Part shown: positions 1-9,537 of the stretch, piece by piece
Numbering within the stretch: position 1 is the first letter of the stretch
Layout of the letters: every line of letters begins with the position of its first letter
Source of the DNA: Lactobacillus helsingborgensis
GTDB lineage: Bacteria; Bacillota; Bacilli; Lactobacillales; Lactobacillaceae
Direction: 5' to 3'
Assembly (NCBI RefSeq): GCF_000970855.1
Contig: NZ_KQ034046.1
Span: 592,084 to 656,083 of the forward strand
Length of the DNA: 64,000 bases
Translations under genes and position numbers: made by a program
Notes under the pieces: model-generated
What the model was told of the DNA's origin: nothing
Seen by the model: only the letters and a program-made list of their open reading frames with translations
Database searches by the model: none

Positions 1-357
1 GGCATAATTGATCAGCCAATTGGGCGGAAGGGAACTGCAATAGTGCGCTGTATTGACCCTGAAGGTAAGAGAGCCAAAACCGCTTATCAGGTTATTGCAC
101 AACGACCTGGTGCCAGTTTAGTTGAATTACGGTTATTTACCGGGCGGACGCATCAGATTCGTCTACACATGCAATATATTGGTCATCCTCTTTTTGGCGA
201 CCCCTTTTACGGTATAGAAGATGATTTTAGCCGCCAGGCACTAAGCTGCTTTTATTTAGAATTTCCTGATCCTTTTAATCCTGCCAAAAAAGTACAAATT
301 GCGATCGCAGATGCATCGGATATGATGAAATTGTGGCAGAGTTTTAAAAAATGTTAG
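1..357 (+). CDS. RluA-family 23S rRNA pseudouridine synthase (3' part only)
   Basis: This is the C-terminal 118 residues of an RluA-type pseudouridine synthase; the open frame runs off the left edge, so the GTG at 43 is internal and not a start. Visible family signatures are the segment IDQPIGR near the edge, the GRTHQIRLHMQYIGHP motif and the following GDPFYG. Enzymes of this family isomerise specific uridines in 23S rRNA or tRNA. The catalytic Asp (in an HRLD-type motif) would lie upstream of the window and cannot be checked, so the exact RNA target is unknown. A bidirectional terminator separates it from the converging lactonase gene. Confidence 0.9.
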   Translation, partial: GIIDQPIGRKGTAIVRCIDPEGKRAKTAYQVIAQRPGASLVELRLFTGRTHQIRLHMQYIGHPLFGDPFYGIEDDFSRQALSCFYLEFPDPFNPAKKVQIAIADASDMMKLWQSFKKC

Positions 358-361
358 TAAA

Positions 362-393
362 AAAAAGTTGCCTCTATATAGAGACAACTTTTT
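362..393. terminator. Bidirectional terminator between rluA-like gene and lactonase gene
   Basis: A stem of GTTGCCTCTA/TAGAGACAAC is flanked by A-runs on the left and T-runs on the right, so it can end transcription from both convergent genes. Confidence 0.85.
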
Positions 394-404
394 GTTTTAT
401 CAAA

Positions 405-1436
405 TTATTCACTGAAAAGTACGCGTGTACCCTCAGGGACAAAAATATCTTTTTGGATAGGGGTGAGACAGCCGTTTTCTGCGTCACGAGTATATAAAGT
501 AGCATTATCTGTATTTTGATTAGTAGCTACCACGTATTTCTCGCCCTCATCCCAGTTAAAGTCACGCGGAAATTCTCCAAAGGTTGAAATCCTTTGCCGT
601 AATTGTAAGGTGTGATCAGCATTAACGGCGAAAACCGTAATAGTATCGTGACCCCGATTCGAAGTATAAATAAATTTGCCATCTCGGCTAATTTTAATTG
701 CTGCTGAACCGTTATGATCAGAAAAATCATCGGGGATTGTTGAATAGGTGGCAATATTTTTAAAATGCCAGTTAGTTTCATCAATTGCTACCAAATTGAT
801 CTTGCTTGAAAGCTCTCCCACAACGTAAAAGTAACCACCATCAGGGCTAAAAACGATATGACGGGTCCCAAATCCCGGCTCATTTTGATATTTAGCCAAG
901 TGTTTTAGTTTGTTGTTATTGAAACTATAAAAATCAACACAGTCATTGCCTAAATCACAACTCACTAAGTTGCCTTGAGGGGTTTCGTCAAAAAAGTGCG
1001 GGTGAGGGCCATCTGCTTGTTCTGGACAAGGACCAAGTGTGTCAGCTGTGTGTGTTACTGAATCTAAAAAGGTCAAACTACCATCCTGATCGTAAGAAAA
1101 GACGGCCAGGACAGCAGTGTGATAATTTGCTGTATAAAGCAGCTTTTTGTTTCTGTTGATCCCGATATAAGCTGGTGATGAACCAGGGGTCAAGTATGAA
1201 TCTTTTTGCGTATATTGACCATTGACTAATTCAAATGAACTAATACCGCCTTTATCCCCAGCATTGTTAATAGTAAAGATGAATTTGTCATCTTGTACGA
1301 AATAAGTTGGTCCACCAACCTTAATTACTTCTTTAGCAGGCCCTATTTGCATTTCCAGGCCATCTGCTTTTTTAAGCGGCAATTCATAGATTCCTGTGGC
1401 CTTTTTTTTGGTATACCCGCCAATTAATAATTTCAT
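405..1436 (-). CDS. pgl: Lactonase family protein (6-phosphogluconolactonase-like, seven-bladed propeller)
   Basis: The 343-residue protein belongs to the lactonase (YbhE/YkgB, COG2706) family, cytoplasmic seven-bladed beta-propellers that hydrolyse 6-phosphogluconolactone to 6-phosphogluconate. Visible markers are the N-terminal LLIGGYTKK strand, the GPCPEQADGPHPH segment near residue 135, the GFGTRHIVFSPDGGYFYVVGE blade and KISRDGKFIYTSNRGHDTI near residue 250. Length matches the family and there is no signal peptide. It is transcribed alone, converging on the rluA-like gene. The substrate is inferred from the family; some members act on other lactones. Confidence 0.85.
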   Translation of the reverse strand: MKLLIGGYTKKKATGIYELPLKKADGLEMQIGPAKEVIKVGGPTYFVQDDKFIFTINNAGDKGGISSFELVNGQYTQKDSYLTPGSSPAYIGINRNKKLLYTANYHTAVLAVFSYDQDGSLTFLDSVTHTADTLGPCPEQADGPHPHFFDETPQGNLVSCDLGNDCVDFYSFNNNKLKHLAKYQNEPGFGTRHIVFSPDGGYFYVVGELSSKINLVAIDETNWHFKNIATYSTIPDDFSDHNGSAAIKISRDGKFIYTSNRGHDTITVFAVNADHTLQLRQRISTFGEFPRDFNWDEGEKYVVATNQNTDNATLYTRDAENGCLTPIQKDIFVPEGTRVLFSE

Positions 1437-1606
1437 GTTTGAAAAGCCTCCAATTTAATTTATAATTGTTCCAATAATTAGTATAGCATGACATGCAATT
1501 GTAAAAATTTTGAACAGCTCAACATATATAAAAAGTGTTAAAGTATGTTGTCAGTTATATTAGTTACTATCAACAAAAAAATATGAATTTAAGAGGTATG
1601 TCGAAA

Positions 1607-4363
1607 ATGGATGAAAATAAAATTCGGGAGCTTTATGCCAAGAATGATATTTCTGAAGTTTATACTAATCTTCACTCATCTTCTGCAGGTCTGACCTCTG
1701 CAGAAGCAACCGCAAGATTAGAAAAATACGGTCGTAACGAAATTAAAAAGTCGCAAGAAGAATCAGAATGGAAAGCATTTTTTAAAAATTTCATCAGTAT
1801 GATGGCAATTTTATTATGGATTTCTGGTTTAGTTGCTATGTTTAGCGGAACAATAGAGCTGGGAATTGCAATCTGGCTGGTTAATATTATTAACGGTCTC
1901 TTTAGTTTCTGGCAGGAGAGAGCAGCTAAGAGAGCCACAGATGCTTTGAATAATATGTTACCGACCTATGTTCAGGCCATACGTGACGGCAAAAAAATAC
2001 AGATTGATGCTAAGGAATTAGTTCCGGGTGATGTTTTCATTCTACAAGCTGGTAATGCTATTCCAGCTGATGCCAGACTAATCACTGCTAATTCCATGCA
2101 GGTAGATCAAAGTGCTTTAAATGGTGAATCTGTTCCAGAATCTAAGACAACGGATTATGCTCCTGGAGAAGGCAGCTATGCGGAGACCGACTTGGTCTAC
2201 TCCGGTACAACTGTTGGGTCTGGGACAGCACGTGCAATTGCTTTTGCCACGGGAATGAATACTGAATTTGGTAAAATTGCTCAGTTAACACAAAAGCAGA
2301 ATAAGGTAGATAGTCCTTTGACTCAGGAACTCAACCGCTTAACTAAACAGTTATCCTTGATTGCTGTTTCGATTGGTATCGTCTTTTTGATCGCTGCCAT
2401 TTTCTTTGTTAAATATCCGTTTGCTAAAGCATTTATTTTTGCTTTAGGGATGATTGTTGCGTTTATCCCAGAAGGATTATTGCCAACTGTTACTTTAAGT
2501 TTGGCTCAAGGGGTTAAGCGCATGGCTAAAAAGCATGCCATAGTTAAGGAATTAAACTCTGTTGAAACTCTGGGAGAAACTACGGTTATTTGTTCTGATA
2601 AAACTGGAACTTTAACTCAAAACCAAATGACTATCCACTATTTGTGGACTCTTAAAAATGAGTATAGAGTTACTGGTAATGGTTATGTGAATAACGGGCA
2701 AATTGAACTAAACGATAAACAGCTTTGGTACGAAGAAAACCCAGATTTACATAAACTGGTACAAATTGCATCTTTAGATAATGATACTGCTGTTCAGCCA
2801 AGTAAAGTAAGGGGTGGAAAGCCCAAGATCTTGGGAACGCCTACCGAGGCCTCTTTAATTATCATGGCTGAAAAAGCCGGCTTTGATCGGCAAAAGGTTT
2901 TGGTCAAATACCCCCGCTTACGTGAGTTACCGTTTGATTCTAACAGAAAGCGGATGTCTACTATTCATCGCTGGAATGATCACCAATATATTATTTTTAC
3001 TAAAGGCTCATTCAGTGATGTGATCAAACAATGTGATCAAGTTCAGGTTGACGGTAAAATTCGGGAAATGACCCGTGATGATAAGAAACGTGCTCAACAA
3101 TATAATGCTGAATATGCTGCTAAAGGATTAAGAAGTATGGCGATGGCTTATAGAATTGTTGACAAAGTAGATACCGATGTCACTAAGTTAACCATCGAGT
3201 CAGCTGAACAGCACCTAGTGTTTGTTGGACTTACCACTATGAGCGACCCACCACGTCCAGAGATATACAATGCAGTCAAACGTTGCCATGAAGCAAAAAT
3301 CAAAATCATTATGGTTACGGGTGATTCGAAATTAACTGCAAAATCTGTTGCGGTGCAGATTGGTCTAACTTCTGATAAAGCTCGGGTTATTTCTGGTGAC
3401 GAACTAGAGTCTATGAGCGATGCTGATTTACGTGAGGCCTTAAAAGGCGAAGTTATTTTTGCCAGAGTTGCACCTGAACAAAAATACAAAGTTGTTAAAA
3501 CATTGCAGGAGAATGGCGAAATCGTCGCGTCTACCGGTGACGGAGTTAATGATGCTCCTGCATTAAAACAAGCGGATATTGGTATTGCAATGGGTTTGTC
3601 GGGTACTGATGTTGCTAAAGATGCGGCCAATATTATCCTAACAGATGATAACTTTGCTTCGATTGTAGCCGCAATCGAAGAAGGTAGAGCCGTTTATAGT
3701 AATATTCGCAAATTTTTGACCTATATTTTAACTTCAAATGTACCTGAGGCCTTTCCTTCAATCTTGTTCCTGTTTTCAGGAGGTGCAATACCACTGCCAA
3801 TGACTGTTATGCAGATTCTAACAGTCGATTTAGGAACGGATATGCTTCCAGCATTGGGATTAGGAGAAGAAGCAGTTGATCCCGATGTTATGAAACAAGC
3901 ACCGCGGCAGCGCAACGAACACTTGCTTAATAGAAGCGTCATTATCAAGGCATTTTTATGGTATGGTTTGATTTCCAGCGCGATTTCAGTCGGAGCTTAT
4001 TTCTTCGTCAATTTTCAAAATGGATGGCCACAAAATCCGTTAGCCGCTAGCGGCCAAGTTTACATGCGTGCTACTACTATGGTATTAGGGGCAATCATTT
4101 TTACGCAAATCGCTAACGTATTGAACTGTAGAACAAACAAGGTTTCACTTTTCAAAAAAGGCTTGTTTAGTAATAAGAGTATTTGGTTTGGGATCCTTTT
4201 CGAAATTCTTTTATTCTTTTTATTAACGGTTACTCCAGGGCTGCAACAGTTATTTAATACCACTAGATTATTACCTGTTGACTGGATATTCCTATTTTGT
4301 TTACCAGTACCGCTGGTCATAATTGATGAAATAAAGAAATGGCTTTTATATCATCAAAAATAA
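1607..4363 (+). CDS. Cation-transporting P-type ATPase (P2-type)
   Basis: About 918 residues of a P2-type cation pump. In order: a cytoplasmic N-terminal cation-ATPase domain, two membrane helices, the actuator domain with the NGES loop, the core helices with PEGLLPTVTLS, the phosphorylation motif CSDKTGTLTQNQ, the hinge MVTGDS and TGDGVNDAPALK, and C-terminal membrane helices. PEGLL in helix M4 resembles the Na+/K+-ATPase branch more than PEGLP of SERCA pumps, so the ion (Ca2+, Na+ or K+) is not settled. The frame is open from 1535, but AAGAGG at 1591-1596 favours the ATG at 1607 (ATG 1598 sits too close). It has its own terminator and is probably monocistronic. Confidence 0.88.
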   Translation: MDENKIRELYAKNDISEVYTNLHSSSAGLTSAEATARLEKYGRNEIKKSQEESEWKAFFKNFISMMAILLWISGLVAMFSGTIELGIAIWLVNIINGLFSFWQERAAKRATDALNNMLPTYVQAIRDGKKIQIDAKELVPGDVFILQAGNAIPADARLITANSMQVDQSALNGESVPESKTTDYAPGEGSYAETDLVYSGTTVGSGTARAIAFATGMNTEFGKIAQLTQKQNKVDSPLTQELNRLTKQLSLIAVSIGIVFLIAAIFFVKYPFAKAFIFALGMIVAFIPEGLLPTVTLSLAQGVKRMAKKHAIVKELNSVETLGETTVICSDKTGTLTQNQMTIHYLWTLKNEYRVTGNGYVNNGQIELNDKQLWYEENPDLHKLVQIASLDNDTAVQPSKVRGGKPKILGTPTEASLIIMAEKAGFDRQKVLVKYPRLRELPFDSNRKRMSTIHRWNDHQYIIFTKGSFSDVIKQCDQVQVDGKIREMTRDDKKRAQQYNAEYAAKGLRSMAMAYRIVDKVDTDVTKLTIESAEQHLVFVGLTTMSDPPRPEIYNAVKRCHEAKIKIIMVTGDSKLTAKSVAVQIGLTSDKARVISGDELESMSDADLREALKGEVIFARVAPEQKYKVVKTLQENGEIVASTGDGVNDAPALKQADIGIAMGLSGTDVAKDAANIILTDDNFASIVAAIEEGRAVYSNIRKFLTYILTSNVPEAFPSILFLFSGGAIPLPMTVMQILTVDLGTDMLPALGLGEEAVDPDVMKQAPRQRNEHLLNRSVIIKAFLWYGLISSAISVGAYFFVNFQNGWPQNPLAASGQVYMRATTMVLGAIIFTQIANVLNCRTNKVSLFKKGLFSNKSIWFGILFEILLFFLLTVTPGLQQLFNTTRLLPVDWIFLFCLPVPLVIIDEIKKWLLYHQK

Positions 4364-4376
4364 AGAAGTCACAAAG

Positions 4377-4409
4377 AAAACCGCTTATATATTAGTTAAG
4401 CGGTTTTTG
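4377..4409 (+). terminator. Terminator after P-type ATPase gene
   Basis: The stem AACCGCTTA/TAAGCGGTT is followed by a T-run. Confidence 0.9.
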
Positions 4410-4443
4410 TTATGCTAAAATTAGAGCTTAAGGAGAGCAAAAA

Positions 4444-4824
4444 ATGAAGTGGACAGCAACTATTACAAAAATTGGTAAACAAGCTATTGAACCTAAGGGT
4501 AATATGGTGATTTTATTTGGCGAAAATGTTACTCCAGAACTGGTAGACGTTTCCGTTATTCAAAAATTTGATCCTCAAACCCCTTTAGCTAGTTTTATTA
4601 TGAAAAAAGGCGACACAATTACAATTGATGGTCAAACCTATGTGGCCGATTTTGTCGGTGCCATGGTTACCAGTGATATGCGCGCTTTGGGTCATGTCAC
4701 ATTATTTTTTAATCAGAAAAAGTCTAAAAATCCTTTAGCAAATGCCGTATATTTCACAATAGAGGATAAGCAGACAATGCCTGAATTTAAAATTGGCGAT
4801 GATATTGTATATGAACACATTTGA
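4444..4824 (+). CDS. PTS glucitol/sorbitol-specific EIIA-like protein (orphan)
   Basis: This 126-residue protein resembles the GutA/SrlB EIIA family (PF03829). It has the early ITKIGKQA strand, a central MVTSDMRALGHVTLFF segment matching the family LGHVTL hallmark, and a short acidic C-terminal strand. EIIA-Gut normally relays phosphate from HPr to the sorbitol EIIB. No EIIB, EIIC or sorbitol-6-phosphate dehydrogenase gene is nearby. An orphan role, either partnering a distant EII or regulatory, is therefore more likely than a local sorbitol pathway. The RBS AAGGAG lies just before ATG 4444. The downstream transporter begins 13 bases after its stop, suggesting co-transcription. Confidence 0.75.
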   Translation: MKWTATITKIGKQAIEPKGNMVILFGENVTPELVDVSVIQKFDPQTPLASFIMKKGDTITIDGQTYVADFVGAMVTSDMRALGHVTLFFNQKKSKNPLANAVYFTIEDKQTMPEFKIGDDIVYEHI

Positions 4825-4837
4825 TTAGGATGATTTG

Positions 4838-6064
4838 ATGGACTACGAGAAAAAACATAAAAAGAGAACCATCTTTCAAAAATGGTTTTTAAATAACAGA
4901 TTTAGTATTGCTTTACTAAATATTTTGTTGTTCTTCCTTGTAATTTGGTTATTCAACAAAATTTCATTTGTTCTGAACCCGGCAAAAGTTTTCGTGAGTG
5001 CAATTTTACCACCATTGATGCTGGCTTTAATTCAATTTTATATTATGAACCCGCTGGTAGACATTTTAGAGCGGAAATTTAAGGTGCCGAGACTGATTAC
5101 AATCTTGGGACTATTTATTCTAGTGGCAATTTTATTGGTTTGGATTGTGAATACTTTACTACCAATAGTTCAAAGTCAAATTAATTCTTTAATTGTACAT
5201 TGGCCGCATATTTGGAAAGATGCGACCAACGCTGTGCAGGATGCACTAAGTAATCCACAGCTTCATAGTGTGAAGGGCAACATTAACGATGCTATTAATC
5301 GTGCACAAGATATGCTCTTTAAGTCAGGTCATGAGGCAGTCAATGCGGCGTTAAGCAACATTTCGTCAGCAATTAGTGTAGTGACTATTATCGTTATGAC
5401 TTTACTTACAGCACCCTTTATTCTGTTTTTTATGTTAAAAGATGCTCATAACTTGCGCCCATACTTAATGCAATTTGCTCCAAAGCGCTGGCAAAAAAGT
5501 TTCGGTGAACTTCTTTACGATATTAATACTGCACTGGCATCTTATATTAGGGGACAGCTTACTGTTGCCTTTTGGGTCGGAGTCATGTTTGCCATTGGTT
5601 ACAGTATTATTGGCCTGCCGTACGGCATTGCCCTTGCAGTTTTAAGCGGTATTCTTAACCTTATTCCATATTTTGGTACTTTTATTTCCTTTATACCTGT
5701 AATCGTGATTGCTATCATGCTTTCTGTACCAATGGTAATTAAAGTTTTGGTTGTTTTTGCAATCGAACAGACCATTGAATCAAGGGTTATTAGTCCTTTG
5801 GTAATGGGAAACAAGATGGAGATGCACCCGGTAACCACTATTTTATTATTAATAGGTTCAAGTTCTGTTTGGGGACTTTGGGGCGTCATCTTTGGTATCC
5901 CAATTTATGCTATTTTAAAAATCATTATTTTACGTGTGTATAATTACTATCGTAAAGTTTCACAAGTTTTTAGAGAAGATGAGGTCGAAGAAACTGTACC
6001 AGTGATTTCTGATAACGACAAAAGTGTCAACGGAGATCAAGCTGAAAAAAAGTCTAAAAAATAA
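4838..6064 (+). CDS. AI-2E family transporter (PerM/YtvI-like membrane protein)
   Basis: A 408-residue polytopic membrane protein of the AI-2E/PerM family (PF01594). It has two N-terminal helix pairs, a soluble stretch around residues 115-170, then a conserved C-terminal block with SYIRGQL, YGIALAVLSGILNLIPYFG and the late helices around GLWGVIFGIPIYAILK. Members include autoinducer-2 exporters and Na+(Li+)/H+ antiporters, so the substrate is open. A charged tail follows the last helix. The ATG at 4838 is preferred over the TTG immediately before it because AGGA at 4827-4830 is correctly spaced. It lies in a tight run with the EIIA-like gene and trmL. Confidence 0.82.
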   Translation: MDYEKKHKKRTIFQKWFLNNRFSIALLNILLFFLVIWLFNKISFVLNPAKVFVSAILPPLMLALIQFYIMNPLVDILERKFKVPRLITILGLFILVAILLVWIVNTLLPIVQSQINSLIVHWPHIWKDATNAVQDALSNPQLHSVKGNINDAINRAQDMLFKSGHEAVNAALSNISSAISVVTIIVMTLLTAPFILFFMLKDAHNLRPYLMQFAPKRWQKSFGELLYDINTALASYIRGQLTVAFWVGVMFAIGYSIIGLPYGIALAVLSGILNLIPYFGTFISFIPVIVIAIMLSVPMVIKVLVVFAIEQTIESRVISPLVMGNKMEMHPVTTILLLIGSSSVWGLWGVIFGIPIYAILKIIILRVYNYYRKVSQVFREDEVEETVPVISDNDKSVNGDQAEKKSKK

Positions 6065-6106
6065 ATTCGGTTTTTAGTGAATTTTTGGTTAAGGAGAAGA
6101 AAGAGA

Positions 6107-6664
6107 TTGACAAATCACGTAGTTTTATATGAACCACTAATGCCTGCAAATACAGGTAATATTGCCCGAACATGTGCTGGAACTAATACTGTTCTTGACC
6201 TGATTGAGCCCCTTGGGTTTCAAATTGATAATAAAAAGATGAAACGGGCCGGACTAGACTACTGGGATAAAGTAGATGTTCGGCTACATGATGATCTTAA
6301 CGCTTTTTTAAATCAACTTGGCCCCAATGATGAAATGTACCTTATTTCCAAGTTTTCATCTAAAAATTACGCGCAAGTTGATTATACTGATCCCGCAAAA
6401 AATTATTATTTTGTATTTGGCAAAGAAACTACTGGTTTACCAGAAACGTTTATGCGAGAATATTATGAACGCAATTTGCGCATCCCGATGTCCAATAATA
6501 TTCGTTGCTATAATCTAGCTAATTCAGTGGCAATTGTTTTACTTGAAGCTTTGCGGCAGCAAGGTTTTCCTAATTTGGAAACTTCTCATCATTATGAAAA
6601 TGATAAGTTGAAGGACAGCTATAATCGCCCTGAACGCTATGAACGCAATTTAGGAGGAAAATAA
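6107..6664 (+). CDS. trmL: tRNA (cytidine(34)-2'-O)-methyltransferase TrmL
   Basis: A SpoU-class (SPOUT, trefoil-knot) methyltransferase of about 185 residues that methylates the ribose at the wobble position of tRNA-Leu isoacceptors using SAM. Motif 1 NTGNIARTCAGT, the knot motif FGKETTGLPE and motif 3 IPMSNNIRCYNLANSVAIV are all present. The frame is open further upstream, but the TTG at 6107 is the likely start: AAGGAG lies at 6091-6096, and family members begin at HVVLYEP as here. DUF1149 follows after one base. Confidence 0.9.
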   Translation: MTNHVVLYEPLMPANTGNIARTCAGTNTVLDLIEPLGFQIDNKKMKRAGLDYWDKVDVRLHDDLNAFLNQLGPNDEMYLISKFSSKNYAQVDYTDPAKNYYFVFGKETTGLPETFMREYYERNLRIPMSNNIRCYNLANSVAIVLLEALRQQGFPNLETSHHYENDKLKDSYNRPERYERNLGGK

Positions 6665-6665
6665 G

Positions 6666-7058
6666 ATGGATTTTGAAAAAGAAACTCCTGTTTTGGTTAA
6701 AAATTTCCATTATGACATTAATGAAGAACCTGAAGTCAAGGATCAGGTGAACTTTGGTCTTAAAAAAGTCGAAAAGCAAAATGAAGATGGTACAACTGAC
6801 GCTGGTGTAGATGGCAGTTATTTTGACGTTACCGTTGTTTTCGATGTTGCACCAGCACCAGGAGAATTTGCAGTTAGTGGCATGATTAGTCAGATTGTCA
6901 AAATAAAAGATTATTTTGGCGATGGGAGCGATCTCGGCAAGGCTGATTACCAGCTTCTTAGCCGTCCCCTAGTTGAATACATTGAAACTTTAACTTATGA
7001 AGTTACTCAGATTACTCTTGATAAACCAGTTAATTTGAACTTCAAAGCTAATTTTTAA
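6666..7058 (+). CDS. DUF1149 family protein
   Basis: A 130-residue acidic soluble protein of the DUF1149 family (PF06619), which is common in lactobacilli and streptococci and has a SecB-like predicted fold. The conserved elements are EFAVSGMISQIVKIKDYFGDGSDL and the C-terminal PLVEYIETLTYEVTQITLDKP. No catalytic residues or membrane segments are seen. The RBS AGGAGG overlaps the end of trmL, so the two genes are translationally close. Function is unknown; a chaperone-like role is only suggested by the fold. Confidence 0.82.
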   Translation: MDFEKETPVLVKNFHYDINEEPEVKDQVNFGLKKVEKQNEDGTTDAGVDGSYFDVTVVFDVAPAPGEFAVSGMISQIVKIKDYFGDGSDLGKADYQLLSRPLVEYIETLTYEVTQITLDKPVNLNFKANF

Positions 7059-7077
7059 GTTGTGAACTGGTAAGATC

Positions 7078-9537
7078 ATGCCTAGAAAGAAAAGGAGAAA
7101 AAATACCAAAGTCGCCAACAAGAAACAGACCAATGGGCTCATGTGGGCAATTATTGGACTTGCTCAAATTATTATTGCTGTCTTAGCTTTTGCTAAATTT
7201 GGAATGTTAGGAAAGCAAATTGCCAATGTGTTTCGGCTCTTTTTTGGCGATTCTTATTTACTTGCCGCTGGAATTTGCATTATTTTTGGTTTGGTGATGC
7301 TTATTTATAACAAGCCAATGCATTTTAAATTTAAGCGCAGCTGTGGCCTATTTTTAGCTATTTTAGGTTTTTTGCTGATTCAAAGTAGCCTCTTTTTTGA
7401 ACATGAATTGGTAAATAATGCTTTTATGAATGCTTTTTGGCATGAAATGGCAGCAGAGTTTAGCAGAATAGCAGTGACTAAATCTGTGGGCGGCGGCATA
7501 ATTGGAGCATTGTGCTATCAAATATTTTATCCGCTGCTGGGGCATATTGGTTTAAGAATTATCGCCATTTTGCTAATTCCTAGTGGCATCTTGATGTTTT
7601 TTGACGTTAAATTTGCTACGCTGATCAAGAAATTTCAATCCTTCAGCCAACTTTTTATAAACAAGAATAAAGCAGCTGGTTCTAAGATAAAAGACAAGTA
7701 CAGTTTATTAAAGGAAAAACAGGAACAAAAAAAAGAGCAGGAAAATGCACGCAATTTGCGTGATCCGCTTTCTGATAATTCAACAATTTTTCCCGACGTA
7801 GAAGACTTTTCAGTTGATGATGTTCCAACTGAAAATAGTACTGCTGCAACTGGCGTAAATGATTTTGATTCCGGCAGTGCTGAATTTGATGATGTCCCTG
7901 AACATGAGCCAGTAGAGCCGCAGATACAAGTTGCCAGCCAAAATAATATTGCTAAGAAGCAAACTCATCAGGAACCGTTAAAAAATGCTACTAAATTACC
8001 ACGCTCTCATTCATTTATTGCAGAAGATCAAAAACTTAAGCAGGATTTAGAAGCTGTTGATCATGGCGAATTTAATAAAGAGCAAGAAGTAAGTGCAGAT
8101 TACCAAAAGCCACCGCTAAACTTGCTCGACAATGTGAGAAATATTGATCAAAGTACTGATAAAGCTCTTATTCGTCAAAATACGCAAACTTTACAATCAA
8201 CATTTAAGAGTTTTGGCGTCAAGGTAATTATCAAAAGGGCAATTTTAGGTCCAACAATTACGCGTTATGAGGTTCAGCCTGCGGTTGGTGTCAAGGTTAG
8301 TCGTATAGTCAATTTAGCTGACGATTTGGCACTGGCCTTGGCCGCCAAAGATATTAGAATAGAAGCACCTATACCAGGTAAGCCCTATATTGGTATAGAA
8401 GTGCCAAACAAAAATACTTCAGTGGTGGCATTTAAAGATGTTATGCAAAGTCAAGACAGGAAGGCTAAAAAGGATCCAATGCAGGTGCCTTTAGGTAAAG
8501 ACGTAAGTGGTCAGACCATTTCTGCTGATTTGACTAAAATGCCCCATCTTTTAATTGCCGGCTCGACCGGATCAGGAAAATCCGTAGCCATAAATACCAT
8601 TTTAACCAGCATTTTGATGAAGGCATTACCAGATCAGGTCAAACTGATTTTAATTGACCCTAAAATGGTTGAACTTTCTGTTTACAATGGGGTGCCCCAT
8701 TTATTAATTCCGGTTGTGACGGATGCCAAACTTGCGGCAAATGCACTAAGTAAAGCTGTCAAAGAAATGGAACGCCGTTATAAGCTTTTTGCAGCTGGTG
8801 GCGCCCGTAATATGAGCGAATATAATGAAAAAGTGCAGCTTAATAATCAAGATAAGTCAAAGCCGGCTATGAAACCTCTACCTTATATTTTGGTTGTAGT
8901 TGACGAACTTAGTGACTTAATGATGGTTGGTGGTCGTGATGTTGAAGGTGCTATTGTACGTTTAGGGCAAATGGCTCGTGCTGCCGGTATTCACATGATT
9001 TTGGCAACGCAAAGGCCAAGTGTGGACGTCATTACCGGATTGATTAAAGCAAATGTCCCTTCACGTATCTCTTTTGCAGTTTCAAGTGGAATTGATTCAC
9101 GAACTATTTTGGATCAAACTGGTGCTGAAAAATTGCTGGGCAGAGGAGATATGCTCTATATGCCTGTTGGTGCTTCAAAGCCTGAACGTATTCAAGGGGC
9201 GTTTGTTTCTTCTCATGAAGTTGAAAATGTAATTTCATGGGTCAAAAAGCAGCAAAAGCCGGAGTATGACAAAGGAATGATTCCGCAAAAGGGTCAAGAA
9301 ACCTCTGAAAATAAAGAAGAAGAACCTGAAGATGAATTTTATGATCAAGCCGTTGACCTGGTCAGACGGCAGCAAACTGCCAGTGTCTCTCTTTTACAAA
9401 GGAGATTCCGTATTGGCTATAACCGTGCTGCCAGAATAGTCGATGCTATGGAAGAAAAGGGCGTAGTAGGTCCATCTGAAGGCTCTAAACCACGTCAAGT
9501 ATTGTTACCACCTAAAAAAGAAGGCGAACAGGACTAA
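7078..9537 (+). CDS. ftsK: DNA translocase FtsK/SpoIIIE
   Basis: An 819-residue septal DNA pump that clears chromosome ends during division. Four N-terminal hydrophobic helices lie within about residues 20-185, then a charged, low-complexity linker to about residue 330. The motor follows, with Walker A GSTGSGKS near residue 495, Walker B LILIDPK, VVVDELSDLMMV and the arginine region GRGDMLYM. The last 65 residues form a winged-helix gamma domain (LLQRRFRIGYNRAARIVDAME) that would read polar KOPS/SRS sequences. Length is normal. In many relatives ymfF/ymfH peptidase genes follow; here only 177 bases lie before ymfI. Confidence 0.95.
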   Translation: MPRKKRRKNTKVANKKQTNGLMWAIIGLAQIIIAVLAFAKFGMLGKQIANVFRLFFGDSYLLAAGICIIFGLVMLIYNKPMHFKFKRSCGLFLAILGFLLIQSSLFFEHELVNNAFMNAFWHEMAAEFSRIAVTKSVGGGIIGALCYQIFYPLLGHIGLRIIAILLIPSGILMFFDVKFATLIKKFQSFSQLFINKNKAAGSKIKDKYSLLKEKQEQKKEQENARNLRDPLSDNSTIFPDVEDFSVDDVPTENSTAATGVNDFDSGSAEFDDVPEHEPVEPQIQVASQNNIAKKQTHQEPLKNATKLPRSHSFIAEDQKLKQDLEAVDHGEFNKEQEVSADYQKPPLNLLDNVRNIDQSTDKALIRQNTQTLQSTFKSFGVKVIIKRAILGPTITRYEVQPAVGVKVSRIVNLADDLALALAAKDIRIEAPIPGKPYIGIEVPNKNTSVVAFKDVMQSQDRKAKKDPMQVPLGKDVSGQTISADLTKMPHLLIAGSTGSGKSVAINTILTSILMKALPDQVKLILIDPKMVELSVYNGVPHLLIPVVTDAKLAANALSKAVKEMERRYKLFAAGGARNMSEYNEKVQLNNQDKSKPAMKPLPYILVVVDELSDLMMVGGRDVEGAIVRLGQMARAAGIHMILATQRPSVDVITGLIKANVPSRISFAVSSGIDSRTILDQTGAEKLLGRGDMLYMPVGASKPERIQGAFVSSHEVENVISWVKKQQKPEYDKGMIPQKGQETSENKEEEPEDEFYDQAVDLVRRQQTASVSLLQRRFRIGYNRAARIVDAMEEKGVVGPSEGSKPRQVLLPPKKEGEQD

